This document shows, in pieces, positions 44,801-56,100 of a stretch of DNA of 64,000 bases (within the stretch, counting starts at the first letter, position 1; every line of letters begins with the position of its first letter). The notes below the pieces were generated by a model that did no database searches, was not told the DNA's origin, and was given only the letters and a program-made list of their open reading frames with translations. Made by a program: the position numbers and the translations under genes. Source of the DNA: Atherinomorus stipes (Eukaryota > Chordata > Actinopteri > Atheriniformes > Atherinidae); the NCBI GenBank assembly GCA_023101725.1, contig JALJCO010003942.1:1-64000 (forward strand). Reading direction: 5' to 3'.

Positions 44801-47800
44801 GACGTCACGTCTGCAGCATCAATGACGTCACGTCTGCAGCGTTAATGACGTCACGTCTGCAGCATCAATGACGTCACGTCTGCAGCGTCAATGACGTCAC
44901 GTCTGCAGCGTCAATGACGTCACGTCTGCAGCGTTAATGACGTCACGTCTGCAGCATCAATGACGTCACGTCTGCAGCGTTAATGACGTCACGTCTGCAG
45001 CATCAATGACGTCACGTCTGCAGCATCAATGACGTCACGTCTGCAGCGTCAATGACGTCACGTCTGCAGCATCAATGACGTCACGTCTGCAGCATCAATG
45101 ACGTCACGTCTGCAGCATCAATGACGTCACGTCTGCAGCATCAATGACGTCACGTCTGCAGCATCAATGACGTCACGTCTGCAGCGTTAATGACGTCACG
45201 TCTGCAGCATCAATGACGTCACGTCTGCAGCATCAATGACGTCACGTCTGCAGCATCAATGACGTCACGTCTGCAGCGTTAATGACGTCACGTCTGCAGC
45301 ATCAATGACGTCACGTCTGCAGCGTTAATGACGTCACGTCTGCAGCATCAATGACGTCACGTCTGCAGCGTTAATGACGTCACGTCTGCAGCGTCAATGA
45401 CGTCACGTCTGCAGCGTCAATGACGTCACGTCTGCAGCGTAAATGACGTCACGTCTGCAGCATCAATGACGTCACGTCTGCAGCATCAATGACGTCACGT
45501 CTGCAGCGTTAATGACGTCACGTCTGCAGCATCAATGACGTCACGTCTGCAGCGTCAATGACGTCACGTCTGCAGCGTCAATGACGTCACGTCTGCAGCA
45601 TCAATGACGTCACGTCTGCAGCATCAATGACGTCACGTCTGCAGCATCAATGACGTCACGTCTGCAGCGTCAATGACGTCACGTCTGCAGCGTCAATGAC
45701 GTCACGTCTGCAGCATCAATGACGTCACGTCTGCAGCGTCAATGACGTCACGTCTGCAGCGTTAATGACGTCACGTCTGCAGCGTCAATGACGTCACGTC
45801 TGCAGCATCAATGACGTCACGTCTGCAGCGTTAATGACGTCACGTCTGCAGCATCAATGACGTCACGTCTGCAGCGTCAATGACGTCACGTCTGCAGCAT
45901 CAATGACGTCACGTCTGCAGCGTCAATGACGTCACGTCTGCAGCGTCAATGACGTCACGTCTGCAGCGTCAATGACGTCACGTCTGCAGCGTCAATGACG
46001 TCACGTCTGCAGCGTTAATGACGTCACGTCTGCAGCGTTAATGACGTCACGTCTGCAGCGTCAATGACGTCACGTCTGCAGCATCAATGACGTCACGTCT
46101 GCAGCATCAATGACGTCACGTCTGCAGCATCAATGACGTCACGTCTGCAGCGTCAATGACGTCACGTCTGCAGCATCAATGACGTCACGTCTGCAGCATC
46201 AATGACGTCACGTCTGCAGCATCAATGACGTCACGTCTGCAGCGTAAATGACGTCACGTCTGCAGCATCAATGACGTCACGTCTGCAGCGTTAATGACGT
46301 CACGTCTGCAGCATTAATGACGTCACGTCTGCAGCGTCAATGACGTCACGTCTGCAGCATCAATGACGTCACGTCTGCAGCATCAATGACGTCACGTCTG
46401 CAGCGTTAATGACGTCACGTCTGTAGCATCAATGACGTCACGTCTGCAGCATCAATGACGTCACGTCTGCAGCATCAATGACGTCACGTCTGCAGCGTTA
46501 ATGACGTCACGTCTGCAGCGTCAATGACGTCACGTCTGCAGCATCAATGACGTCACGTCTGCAGCGTTAATGATGTCACGTCTGCAGCGTCAATGACGTC
46601 ACGTCTGCAGCGTCAATGACGTCACGTCTGCAGCGTAAATGACGTCATGTCTGCAGCATCAATGACGTCACGTCTGCAGCATCAATGACGTCACGTCTGC
46701 AGCATCAATGACGTCACGTCTGCAGCATCAATGACGTCACGTCTGCAGCATCAATGACGTCACGTCTGCAGCATCAATGACGTCACGTCTGCAGCGTCAA
46801 TGACGTCACGTCTGCAGCATCAATGACGTCACGTCTGCAGCATCAATGACGTCACGTCTGCAGCATTAATGACGTCACGTCTGCAGCGTTAATGACGTCA
46901 CGTCTGCAGCGTCAATGACGTCACGTCTGCAGCATCAATGACGTCACGTCTGCAGCGTTAATGATGTCACGTCTGCAGCGTCAATGACGTCACGTCTGCA
47001 GCGTCAATGACGTCACGTCTGCAGCGTAAATGGCGTCACGTCTGCAGCATCAATGACGTCACGTCTGCAGCATCAATGACGTCACGTCTGCAGCGTTAAT
47101 GGCGTCACGTCTGCAGCATCAATGGCGTCACGTCTGCAGCGTTAATGACGTCACGTCTGCAGCGTCAATGGCGTCACGTCTGCAGCATCAATGACGTCAC
47201 GTCTGCAGCATCAATGGCGTCACGTCTGCAGCATCAATGACGTCACGTCTGCAGCATCAATGACGTCACGTCTGCAGCGTCAATGACGTCACGTCTGCAG
47301 CGTCAATGACGTCACGTCTGCAGCGTTAATGACGTCACGTCTGCAGCGTTAATGACGTCACGTCTGCAGCATCAATGACGTCACGTCTGCAGCATCAATG
47401 ACGTCACGTCTGCAGCATCAATGACGTCACGTCTGCAGCGTCAATGACGTCACGTCTGCAGCGTCAATGACGTCACGTCTGCAGCGTAAATGACGTCACG
47501 TCTGCAGCGTTAATGACGTCACGTCTGCAGCATCAATGACGTCACGTCTGCAGCATCAATGACGTCACGTCTGCAGCATCAATGACGTCACGTCTGCAGC
47601 GTTAATGACGTCACGTCTGCAGCATCAATGACGTCACGTCTGCAGCGTCAATGACGTCACGTCTGCAGCGTCAATGACGTCACGTCTGCAGCATCAATGA
47701 CGTCACGTCCGCAGCATCAATGACGTCACGTCCGCAGCATCAATGATGTCACGTCCGCAGCATCAATGACGTCACGTCTGCAGCATCAATGACGTCACGT

Positions 47801-47875
47801 CTGCAGCATCAATGACGTCACGTCTGCAGCATCAATGACGTCACGTCTGCAGCATCAATGACGTCACGTCTGCAG
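38876..47875. repeat. 9-kb, 23-bp minisatellite with a CRE palindrome per unit
   Basis: About 390 units of atgacgtcacgtctgcag preceded by a variable 5-bp part: gcatca, gcgtca, gcgtta or gcgtaa before atgacg. Nearly every unit holds TGACGTCA, the consensus CREB/ATF site, and CTGCAG. Each unit has two or three CpGs. A minority are altered: tgatgtca, tgacatca, tggcgtca, cgtccgcag, and five consecutive 24-bp units with attggacgtca at about 39500-39610. It contains no long open frame. Confidence 0.97.
43860..47000. repeat. Higher-order duplications inside the 23-bp array
   Basis: The rare variant ctgtagcatc occurs at 43891 and 46421 (offset 2530, exactly 110 units). The variant run ttaatgatgtca, then two normal units, then gtaaatgacgtcatg occurs near 44473-44560 and 46566-46650 (offset about 2093, 91 units). 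The array therefore grew partly by duplicating multi-unit blocks. Confidence 0.75.
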
Positions 47876-48269
47876 GGCAGCGCGGGAAATTCAGACACCG
47901 AATTGCAGCTTTATGCAGCACACAGCCTGTTCAAGGCAACGGAGAGAAACGTGGTGGAAACGTTATGTTTGGTATTCAGCGCTTCATCACCCATTAGTAT
48001 GAAAAACACGGACACGCATGTTTGTTTAAATTCCTGCCTCTGGTCCCTTTAAATGTTGACCTTTATGTTGCTAAAACACATGCGCTGCACTCACGCAGAA
48101 CAGTTCATACATTCACCTTTTATCTTCTCTCTGAATCATCACTGACCCTCCTCATCATCACATGTTCTCTTCTCACCTGCTCTTCTCATTATTTGCTCTT
48201 CTTTTTCTTCCTAATTTGTTCTCTTCTCCTCATCACTTGTTCTCCTTTTCTTCTCATTTTCTCCTCATT
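47876..48269. other. Intergenic, no gene recognised
   Basis: The start is unique sequence; 48120-48268 is a pyrimidine-rich tract with repeated cttctc and catcac motifs. The open frames at 47858-48052 and 48022-48291 show no domain. Confidence 0.45.
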
Positions 48270-49315
48270 TACAGTTTTTCTCAGTTGCTAAAACACTAAA
48301 TCCCATTCTCAAAGCCAATTTTTCAGAAGCCTAAACCACGGTATCAAATCGGTCCTCTTGTGATCAAAACCGAAAGCACCTTTCACATCATTAGACACTG
48401 CTTGCAAACACATTTGCATTGTGATGCACTTGCTGTGCAAAATGGTGAACACATGCTGCACACTTTGATCACAACTAAGACACAGTTGTCAGCAGGTAAA
48501 CACAGTGACTCAAAATTGATTTCACCTTTGGCTGATGAGGGAACCAGTATAAACCAGTTGAGGAAGCTCTGGGAGGTCAAGATTTGCAATGGATAGAGGA
48601 AATCAGAGAGGAAGAGTACGCATAAGAGGTGGTCAAGGATGAGGACATAAGGGGACAAAATCAGGTCCGACGCAGAGCCTTGATTTCAGGTGAAATCCGT
48701 GCAACTGTGCTCTGCCATGTTACAGTATTACCTCCACCAAGGAGGTTATGTTTTTGATGCGTTGGTTTGTTTATCAGTCTGTCAGCAACTTTACGGAAAA
48801 AGTTCTGGACGGATTGACCAGAAATTTTCACCAGTCATGAGCCTCAGCCCAAAAACGAACACATTACATTTTGGTGGTGATCCAGATCATCTTCTGGATC
48901 CATGAATTTTTTGAAGGATTCTTTATCATTGCGAGTTCTGCTTGGCAGACGTCTGCGCTCTAGTACTTTATGATATGAGTTCTCTGTGTTGTGACATGAT
49001 GCATTTGGCCTGATGTAAATAAAAAAAACATACATTTAGACAGCATGATGTTCTGAGAACTCTGTTTTCCTTTTTTCCTTCTAGTGTTTCCTGATCGCTC
49101 TGTAGTGTTTTACATTTTGCTGCACTTGGGGCATGATTTGACAATAGTGTCTCTTTCTGAGGCCATGTGATGCTGTTTTGAGTCAATAACTTCCTTTTGC
49201 AGCAAGAAAAAGAGGTTTTGGGAAAGTGGTTTGAGTTTGGGGTTTAGTGTTTAAAGCTGTGAAAAACTGAGGGGACATTTCAAAAATTGTGTTTTAGCAA
49301 TTGAGAAAAACTGTA
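48270..49315 (+). mobile_element. Tc1/mariner-superfamily element, internally deleted
   Basis: The ends are inverted repeats: tacagtttttctcagttgct at 48270, and the same with one change (caattgct) read in reverse from 49315, each flanked by TA. Inside, the plus strand from about 48590 reads MDRGNQRGRVRIRGGQ and, after breaks, an SGEIRATV-like segment. This resembles the Arg/Gly-rich start of a transposase common in fish of the IS630/Tc1/mariner type. The rest of the transposase is missing. A second repeat is nested at about 48727-48977. Confidence 0.65.
48727..48977. mobile_element. Nested short inverted-repeat element
   Basis: It begins tacctccaccaaggaggtta and ends with the inverse-like gcttggcagacgtctgcgct. 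The interior (tttggtggtgatccagatca, ggatccatgaatttttt) matches a repeat I know from many animal genomes by its 'caccaaggaggttatg' opening. It lies inside the Tc1-like element, so it is the younger insertion. Confidence 0.55.
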
Positions 49316-50289
49316 TTCATTTATAGGTTTCATAAATCAGAAACAGAGCTTTAATTAATCTACAGTCCCTAAAAAAACATCTGAGTTTAGGTCTGAAAGT
49401 CTACGTGTTCTAGTTTTCACACAACCTCGTTAAATGTTGTCAGTAGAAAATTATTTGAGTGGAATTCCCTTTAAGCCAAAATCTAACCAGAAGCTGGGAA
49501 AGGAGTTGCTGCTAACTTCAGCCTCGTTTTTTATGTTGGGGGGGGGGGGGATTTCATGTTGACTTTTTCATGTTGTTTTTAAGGATAAAAATAGCGTCAC
49601 CACTCTGATCTACCTTCTACTTTCCTGCTTAAAGCTGAGGATGTATCTGTGCTTTCTCATATCTTCTGTCTGATCATCTGCTGATACTTTAATCTGATGC
49701 TGCTCTCCTGCACATGCTCACACGGAGCTGACAAACTTACTTTAGCTTCGTCTGACAACAGATGGGGGGCTAATCAGACCTCGGACTTCACACACACACA
49801 TACACACATGCTCACCCACACACCACACCAACGAGAGCTAGGCTGAACCTGCGCATTCATGGTGCGTTCAAGTGCTGGTACAAAGCTGGGCCATTTGGGT
49901 TTTCATCGGACTTTTTTCAGGAAAAGGTTAAACAGTAAATTCATACCCGCGGCGAGACTCAAAACATCCGGGGCTGAAGCCGCGGGGAAACCGGCTGGCA
50001 ACGCCGCTGGTCTGGATTCTGTTCCAGTTCTGCAGAGCAGTCGGCCTCTGAGATCCAGGTCGGCATCTCTGAGAAGTTCAGATCTGATCCACTCCATCTC
50101 TTCTCACTGGGCTGTTTTCCTCCATGTCAAGCAGGGAGCTGTTCATTCTAAGAAAGTCTGAACGTAAACATGATGAAACATCTTTCACAGATTCCATAAA
50201 GATCAGCATCAGATAAAGACGGCGAACTTACTCTGTTCCAGATCTGTGAGTTACAAAAGCACAGCACAAGAACCACGACTGACCGTGCT
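49316..50289. other. Intergenic, no gene recognised
   Basis: It contains a 13-G run at 49538-49550 and a CA-rich microsatellite at 49790-49830. The open frame at 49859-50161 shows no known domain. Confidence 0.45.
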
Positions 50290-50850
50290 AGACATTAGGG
50301 AGGCATGATGTTGGAAATTAGGCCGATAACCGATATTTTAAACTCATGTGGCCGATAAACGATATTTTAAACTCATGTGGCCGATAAACGATATTTTAAA
50401 ACTCATGTGGCCGATAACTGATACCAATACCGACATTAAAGCTGAAAAATAAATGATGTCATATTCAGTCCTCGTGCAAAATTAGAAAATACCTCAAATT
50501 GTGTTTATGTGGAACAAGTCAAATTTAATGACAGTTCAAACGAAACTAACAGGATATGTGCGTGATATCGTAGAATGACCTGGATTTACTTCTCGCTGAG
50601 AGAGAGACGGAGATGTTTGGTTATTTCCACAAACGGCGTGTTTACACTCTGCTCACACAGAACATCCTAAAAGACACCTGTCTTTACAAGCTTTAATATC
50701 TGTAGAAGATAAATGTTTGAAGAAGAAGTTTTTGGGTTTTATAGACTTTAGAAACAGCAGCCTGATCGCTTAAATATCGGTTAAATATTGGTTAAATATC
50801 GGGTAAATATCGCTAAAATATCGGGTAAATATCGTTTACCCAAAATGTTA
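50290..50850. mobile_element. Probable AT-rich interspersed repeat with gataaacgatat repeats
   Basis: Three tandem copies of catgtggccgataaacgata with a following ttttaaact lie at about 50325-50420, and a run of taaatatcgg variants at about 50770-50835. The two ends are partly complementary (ccgatattt and aaatatcgg). This suggests an old inverted-repeat element of unknown family. Confidence 0.4.
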
Positions 50851-51312
50851 ATTCCAGGCCCCTCCAGGCTGGAATTAGCAGGAACGATGGAAAACTTTAC
50901 AGACATCACAAAACTTCACAAATGGAATATGATATGATCACATTTTTACATTAAATATATCTACGTATATATCAGTATGTGTTTGACTTCTTCTGCTTTT
51001 TCGTGCATTGTTTGGTGCCTCTGAGGACAGATGTGAGATCTTAGACGTGAACGTTTTTCTGCTTTGTCCGGTTTTTGGAAGGTTTACATCTGCAAAAAAA
51101 AGTCTTATTTAATTACATAAACCAATTTGTTCATGCACAACTCCATAAATATGACATTATATTTTTATTATTTCTTTTTTTTTAATTTTATAATTATGAA
51201 TAGTTTATACAACAGTGAACAAAGCGAGGTCAGTAGATTTCCTCCGTCCGTAGTGGAGAAGAGCATCAGAAAGCAGGTCAGATGGACTCGTCTCCTGAGA
51301 AAAGCCTCTCCA

Positions 51313-51347
<35 letters not shown>

Positions 51348-51477
51348 ATCTGTGAGCCCAAACCTGAGCCGCCCGGTGCTGCAACAGCAGCAAAGTCATA
51401 ACGTATCACAGAGATCAACAAAACCCGTCACCAGTCGCCACCTGGAGTTAAATAAGCACACAGATTTGTTTGTGGAG
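50851..51477. other. Intergenic with a 34-base poly-C tract
   Basis: No gene. C34 lies at 51314-51347 and creates proline- or glycine-rich open frames on the two strands (51127-51483 plus, 51205-51399 minus) that are not taken as genes. Confidence 0.6.
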
Positions 51478-52062
51478 CGATGAAGAAGGTCATGTGGTCT
51501 GAGTCCAGATTTACCTGTTCCAGAGTGACGGACCAATCAGGGTACGAAGAGAGGCAGCATCATGCCTAGTGCTACTGTATGAGCCTGTGGGGGCAGTGTG
51601 ATGATCTGGGGTTGCTGCAGTTGCTCAGGTCCAGGTTCAGCAACAGTATGAGCTCAGATAATGAGGTCAGCTGATACCTGAATATACTGAATGAGCAGGT
51701 TATTCCATCAATGGATGTTTCTTTCCTGATGGCACGGCCATATTCCAAGATGACCGTGCCAGAATTTATCGGGCTCAGATTGTGAAAGATGGTTCAGGGA
51801 TCATCAGACATCATTTTCACACATGGATTGGCCCCCACAGAGTCCAGACCTGAACCCCATTGAGAATCTTTGGGATGTGCTGTGGTCAGACTCTACAATC
51901 ATCATCAAGATCTTGGTGAAAAATTGATGCAACAGGATGCAAATAAATCTGGTGACATTGCAGAAGCTTCTGGAAACACAGCGAATGCTGCCGCAATCAA
52001 AGCTAAAGGCTCCAACAAAGTATTAGAGTCAATGACCTTTTTTTGGGCCAGGCAGTGTAAAT
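51478..52062 (+). pseudogene. Tc1-like transposase remnant with 3' terminal repeat
   Basis: In shifting frames the plus strand reads VMWSESRFT, RVTDQSGYEER, GGQCDDLG, then FQDDRAR-like residues and a [20 protein letters not shown] segment (ccccattgagaatctttggg). These are the catalytic-core landmarks of Tc1-family DDE transposases. It ends in ttttttgggccaggcagtg, the usual Tc1-type terminal repeat. Several frameshifts and stops mean it is dead. The N-terminal half and the left terminal repeat are not found. Confidence 0.8.
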
Positions 52063-53165
52063 AATGACGAACCAACATCATTATTATTATAAATATCAAC
52101 AAAATCAATAATATAATTTTCAGTAACTGCTATCTTCTTCTTTTAAGGAGTGTGTATAAGTAGGAAAATAAAAGCAGAGTAAAGAGAAAATGAATGCTTC
52201 TGCAGATGCTTTTATTGCATAAATCCACAGACATTAGCTGCATGCAAGCTTGTGTCCATACATGTGAGAAGCTGGCAGAGCTGAGATGCTGGGAGGTACC
52301 CCCCCCCCCCCCATTTCTGCTAGAACAGAATGGCAGTTTTCAGGTACAAATGAATGTCTTTTAGAGAAAAACATATCTAACAGCTTCGTACAGGAGATGT
52401 GAGCTGTTCTCACATCCAGATGAGGCAGCTACACGGGCAGCATGGTGAACTCGCCGCAGGTGCTCGTTCTTCCTCGTACATGTTTGAAGCAGCTCATCAA
52501 TCACACAGAGGGGACAGGCGAACCTAAACCACCACAGATACGGGGATCATGGTCCACTATGCTGTGGTCATTCCACGAATCTCCATTTTTATCTGGAATG
52601 CTGAGCTAAAGGTCAAAGATTTGCTATTATTTATGACTTGCTGTTCTCCTTGGCTCATGCTGGCAAACCTGAGACGTATTTCATGACAACAGGAGGCTCC
52701 AAATACTCCTGTAATTCCAGCCTTAAAGTTACTGCGGTTACGGATTACGAAAAACTATAAATGTTCATGGAAAGAAATGTAGTTTTCTGTTGGTTAAACT
52801 TAGTTTATCAGTTCTAACAAAATACTGTGTCACTGTGTGACCTCATGAGGATTGTTAGGATGTGAAAGTAGCAACAAGCATGCGGGGGCCGTGTAGGGGC
52901 TGAGCTGGGCTTGTCCCTGCAGCTTTGTTTCCTCACAGGGCTGCAGTTTGCATCCAGGGAAACGATCATACGACCATCTACCTGGAAACACAGACACGTG
53001 CCCCCACATTCACACCCACATATGGCTGCGGGGACGATGCTGTTAGTTTTACTCTAAGTGCTCGTGTTTCATACGTGGATTCAACTCGATCATTTCATGA
53101 AGCTGAAACCGAGGACTCTAACGTGAACTAAAGTCGAGGTAGAACCCACCTTTGGACCTGTGGGA
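52063..53165. other. Intergenic, no gene recognised
   Basis: It holds a 14-C run at 52299-52312. The open frame at 52925-53131 shows no domain. The right edge (tgggacatgtcgtcagggac) passes directly into the 50-bp array. Confidence 0.45.
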
Positions 53166-56100
53166 CATGTCGTCAGGGACGGTACAGAGACGTCCTGCTG
53201 CAGAGACTTCAGGTTCATGTCATCAGGGACGGTACAGAGACGTCCTGCTGCAGAGACTTCAGGTTCATGTCATCAGGGACGGTACAGAGACGTCCTGCTG
53301 CAGAGACTTCAGGTTCATGTCATCAGGGACGGTACAGAGACGTCCTGCTGCAGAGACTTCAGGTTCATGTCATCAGGGACGGTACAGAGACGTCCTGCTG
53401 CAGAGACTTCAGGTTCATGTCATCAGGGACGGTACAGAGACGTCCTGCTGCAGAGACTTCAGGTTCATGTCATCAGGGACGGTACAGAGACGTCCTGCTG
53501 CAGAGACTTCAGGTTCATGTCATCAGGGACGGTACAGAGACGTCCTGCTGCAGAGACTTCAGGTTCATGTCATCAGGGACGGTACAGAGACGTCCTGCTG
53601 CAGAGACTTCAGGTTCATACATGTCATCAGGGACGGTACAGAGACGTCCTGCTGCAGAGACTTCAGGTTCATGTCATCAGGGACGGTACAGAGACGTCCT
53701 GCTGCAGAGACTTCAGGTTCATGTCATCAGGGACGGTACAGAGACGTCCTGCTGCAGAGACTTCAGGTTCATGTCATCAGGGACGGTACAGAGACGTCCT
53801 GCTGCAGAGACTTCAGGTTCATGTCATCAGGGACGGTACAGAGACGTCCTGCTGCAGAGACTTCAGGTTCATGTCATCAGGGACGGTACAGAGACGTCCT
53901 GCTGCAGAGACTTCAGGTTCATGTCATCAGGGACGGTACAGAGACGTCCTGCTGCAGAGACTTCAGGTTCACATGTCATCAGGGACGGTACAGAGACGTC
54001 CTGCTGCAGAGACTTCAGGTTCATGTCATCAGGGACGGTACAGAGACGTCCTGCTGCAGAGACTTCAGGTTCATGTCATCAGGGACGGTACAGAGACGTC
54101 CTGCTGCAGAGACTTCAGGTTCATGTCATCAGGGACGGTACAGAGACGTCCTGCTGCAGAGACTTCAGGTTCATGTCATCAGGGACGGTACAGAGACGTC
54201 CTGCTGCAGAGACTTCAGGTTCATACATGTCATCAGGGACGGTACAGAGACGTCCTGCTGCAGAGACTTCAGGTTCATGTCATCAGGGACGGTACAGAGA
54301 CGTCCTGCTGCAGAGACTTCAGGTTCATGTCATCAGGGACGGTACAGAGACGTCCTGCTGCAGAGACTTCAGGTTCATGTCATCAGGGACGGTACAGAGA
54401 CGTCCTGCTGCAGAGACTTCAGGTTCATGTCATCAGGGAGGGTGAAGAGACGCCCTGCTGCAGAGACTTCAGGTTCATGTCATCAGGGACGGTACAGAGA
54501 CGTCCTGCTGCAGAGACTTCAGGTTCATGTCATCAGGGACGGTACAGAGACGTCCTGCTGCAGAGACTTCAGGTTCATGTCATCAGGGACGGTACAGAGA
54601 CGTCCTGCTGCAGAGACTTCAGGTTCATGTCATCAGGGACGGTACAGAGACGTCCTGCTGCAGAGACTTCAGGTTCATGTCATCAGGGACGGTACAGAGA
54701 CGTCCTGCTGCAGAGACTTCAGGTTCATGTCATCAGGGACGGTACAGAGACGTCCTGCTGCAGAGACTTCAGGTTCATGTCATCAGGGACGGTACAGAGA
54801 CGTCCTGCTGCAGAGACTTCAGGTTCATACATGTCATCAGGGACGGTACAGAGACGTCCTGCTGCAGAGACTTCAGGTTCATGTCATCAGGGACGGTACA
54901 GAGACGTCCTGCTGCAGAGACTTCAGGTTCATGTCATCAGGGACGGTACAGAGACGTCCTGCTGCAGAGACTTCAGGTTCATGTCATCAGGGACGGTACA
55001 GAGACGTCCTGCTGCAGAGACTTCAGGTTCATGTCATCAGGGACGGTACAGAGACGTCCTGCTGCAGAGACTTCAGGTTCATGTCATCAGGGACGGTACA
55101 GAGACGTCCTGCTGCAGAGACTTCAGGTTCATGTCATCAGGGACGGTACAGAGACGTCCTGCTGCAGAGACTTCAGGTTCACATGTCATCAGGGACGGTA
55201 CAGAGACGTCCTGCTGCAGAGACTTCAGGTTCATGTCATCAGGGACGGTACAGAGACGTCCTGCTGCAGAGACTTCAGGTTCATGTCATCAGGGACGGTA
55301 CAGAGGCGTCCTGCTGCAGAGACTTCAGGTTCATGTCATCAGGGACGGTACAGAGACGTCCTGCTGCAGAGACTTCAGGTTCATGTCATCAGGGACGGTA
55401 CAGAGACGTCCTGCTGCAGAGACTTCAGGTTCATACATGTCATCAGGGACGGTACAGAGACGTCCTGCTGCAGAGACTTCAGGTTCATGTCATCAGGGAC
55501 GGTACAGAGACGTCCTGCTGCAGAGACTTCAGGTTCATGTCATCAGGGACGGTACAGAGACGTCCTGCTGCAGAGACTTCAGGTTCATGTCATCAGGGAC
55601 GGTACAGAGACGTCCTGCTGCAGAGACTTCAGGTTCATGTCATCAGGGACGGTACAGAGACGTCCTGCTGCAGAGACTTCAGGTTCATGTCATCAGGGAC
55701 GGTACAGAGACGTCCTGCTGCAGAGACTTCAGGTTCATGTCATCAGGGACGGTACAGAGACGTCCTGCTGCAGAGACTTCAGGTTCATGTCATCAGGGAC
55801 GGTACAGAGACGTCCTGCTGCAGAGACTGTTCAGGTTCATGTCATCAGGGACGGTACAGAGACGTCCTGCTGCAGAGACTTCAGGTTCATGTCATCAGGG
55901 ACGGTACAGAGACGTCCTGCTGCAGAGACTTCAGGTTCATGTCATCAGGGACGGTACAGAGACGTCCTGCTGCAGAGACTTCAGGTTCATGTCATCAGGG
56001 ACGGTACAGAGACGTCCTGCTGCAGAGACTTCAGGTTCATGTCATCAGGGACGGTACAGAGACGTCCTGCTGCAGAGACTTCAGGTTCATGTCATCAGGG

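Noticed and set aside
38876..47875. CRISPR-like array (short repeat with variable part)
   Set aside because: Units are contiguous 23-mers with only a few variable bases and no unique spacers; the context is a vertebrate genome.
49859..50161. 100-codon plus-strand open frame
   Set aside because: No domain or splice signals recognised; an open frame of this length can occur by chance in this GC-richer stretch.
51127..51483. 118-codon open frame with a proline run
   Set aside because: The proline run is the poly-C tract; flanks show no coding signal.
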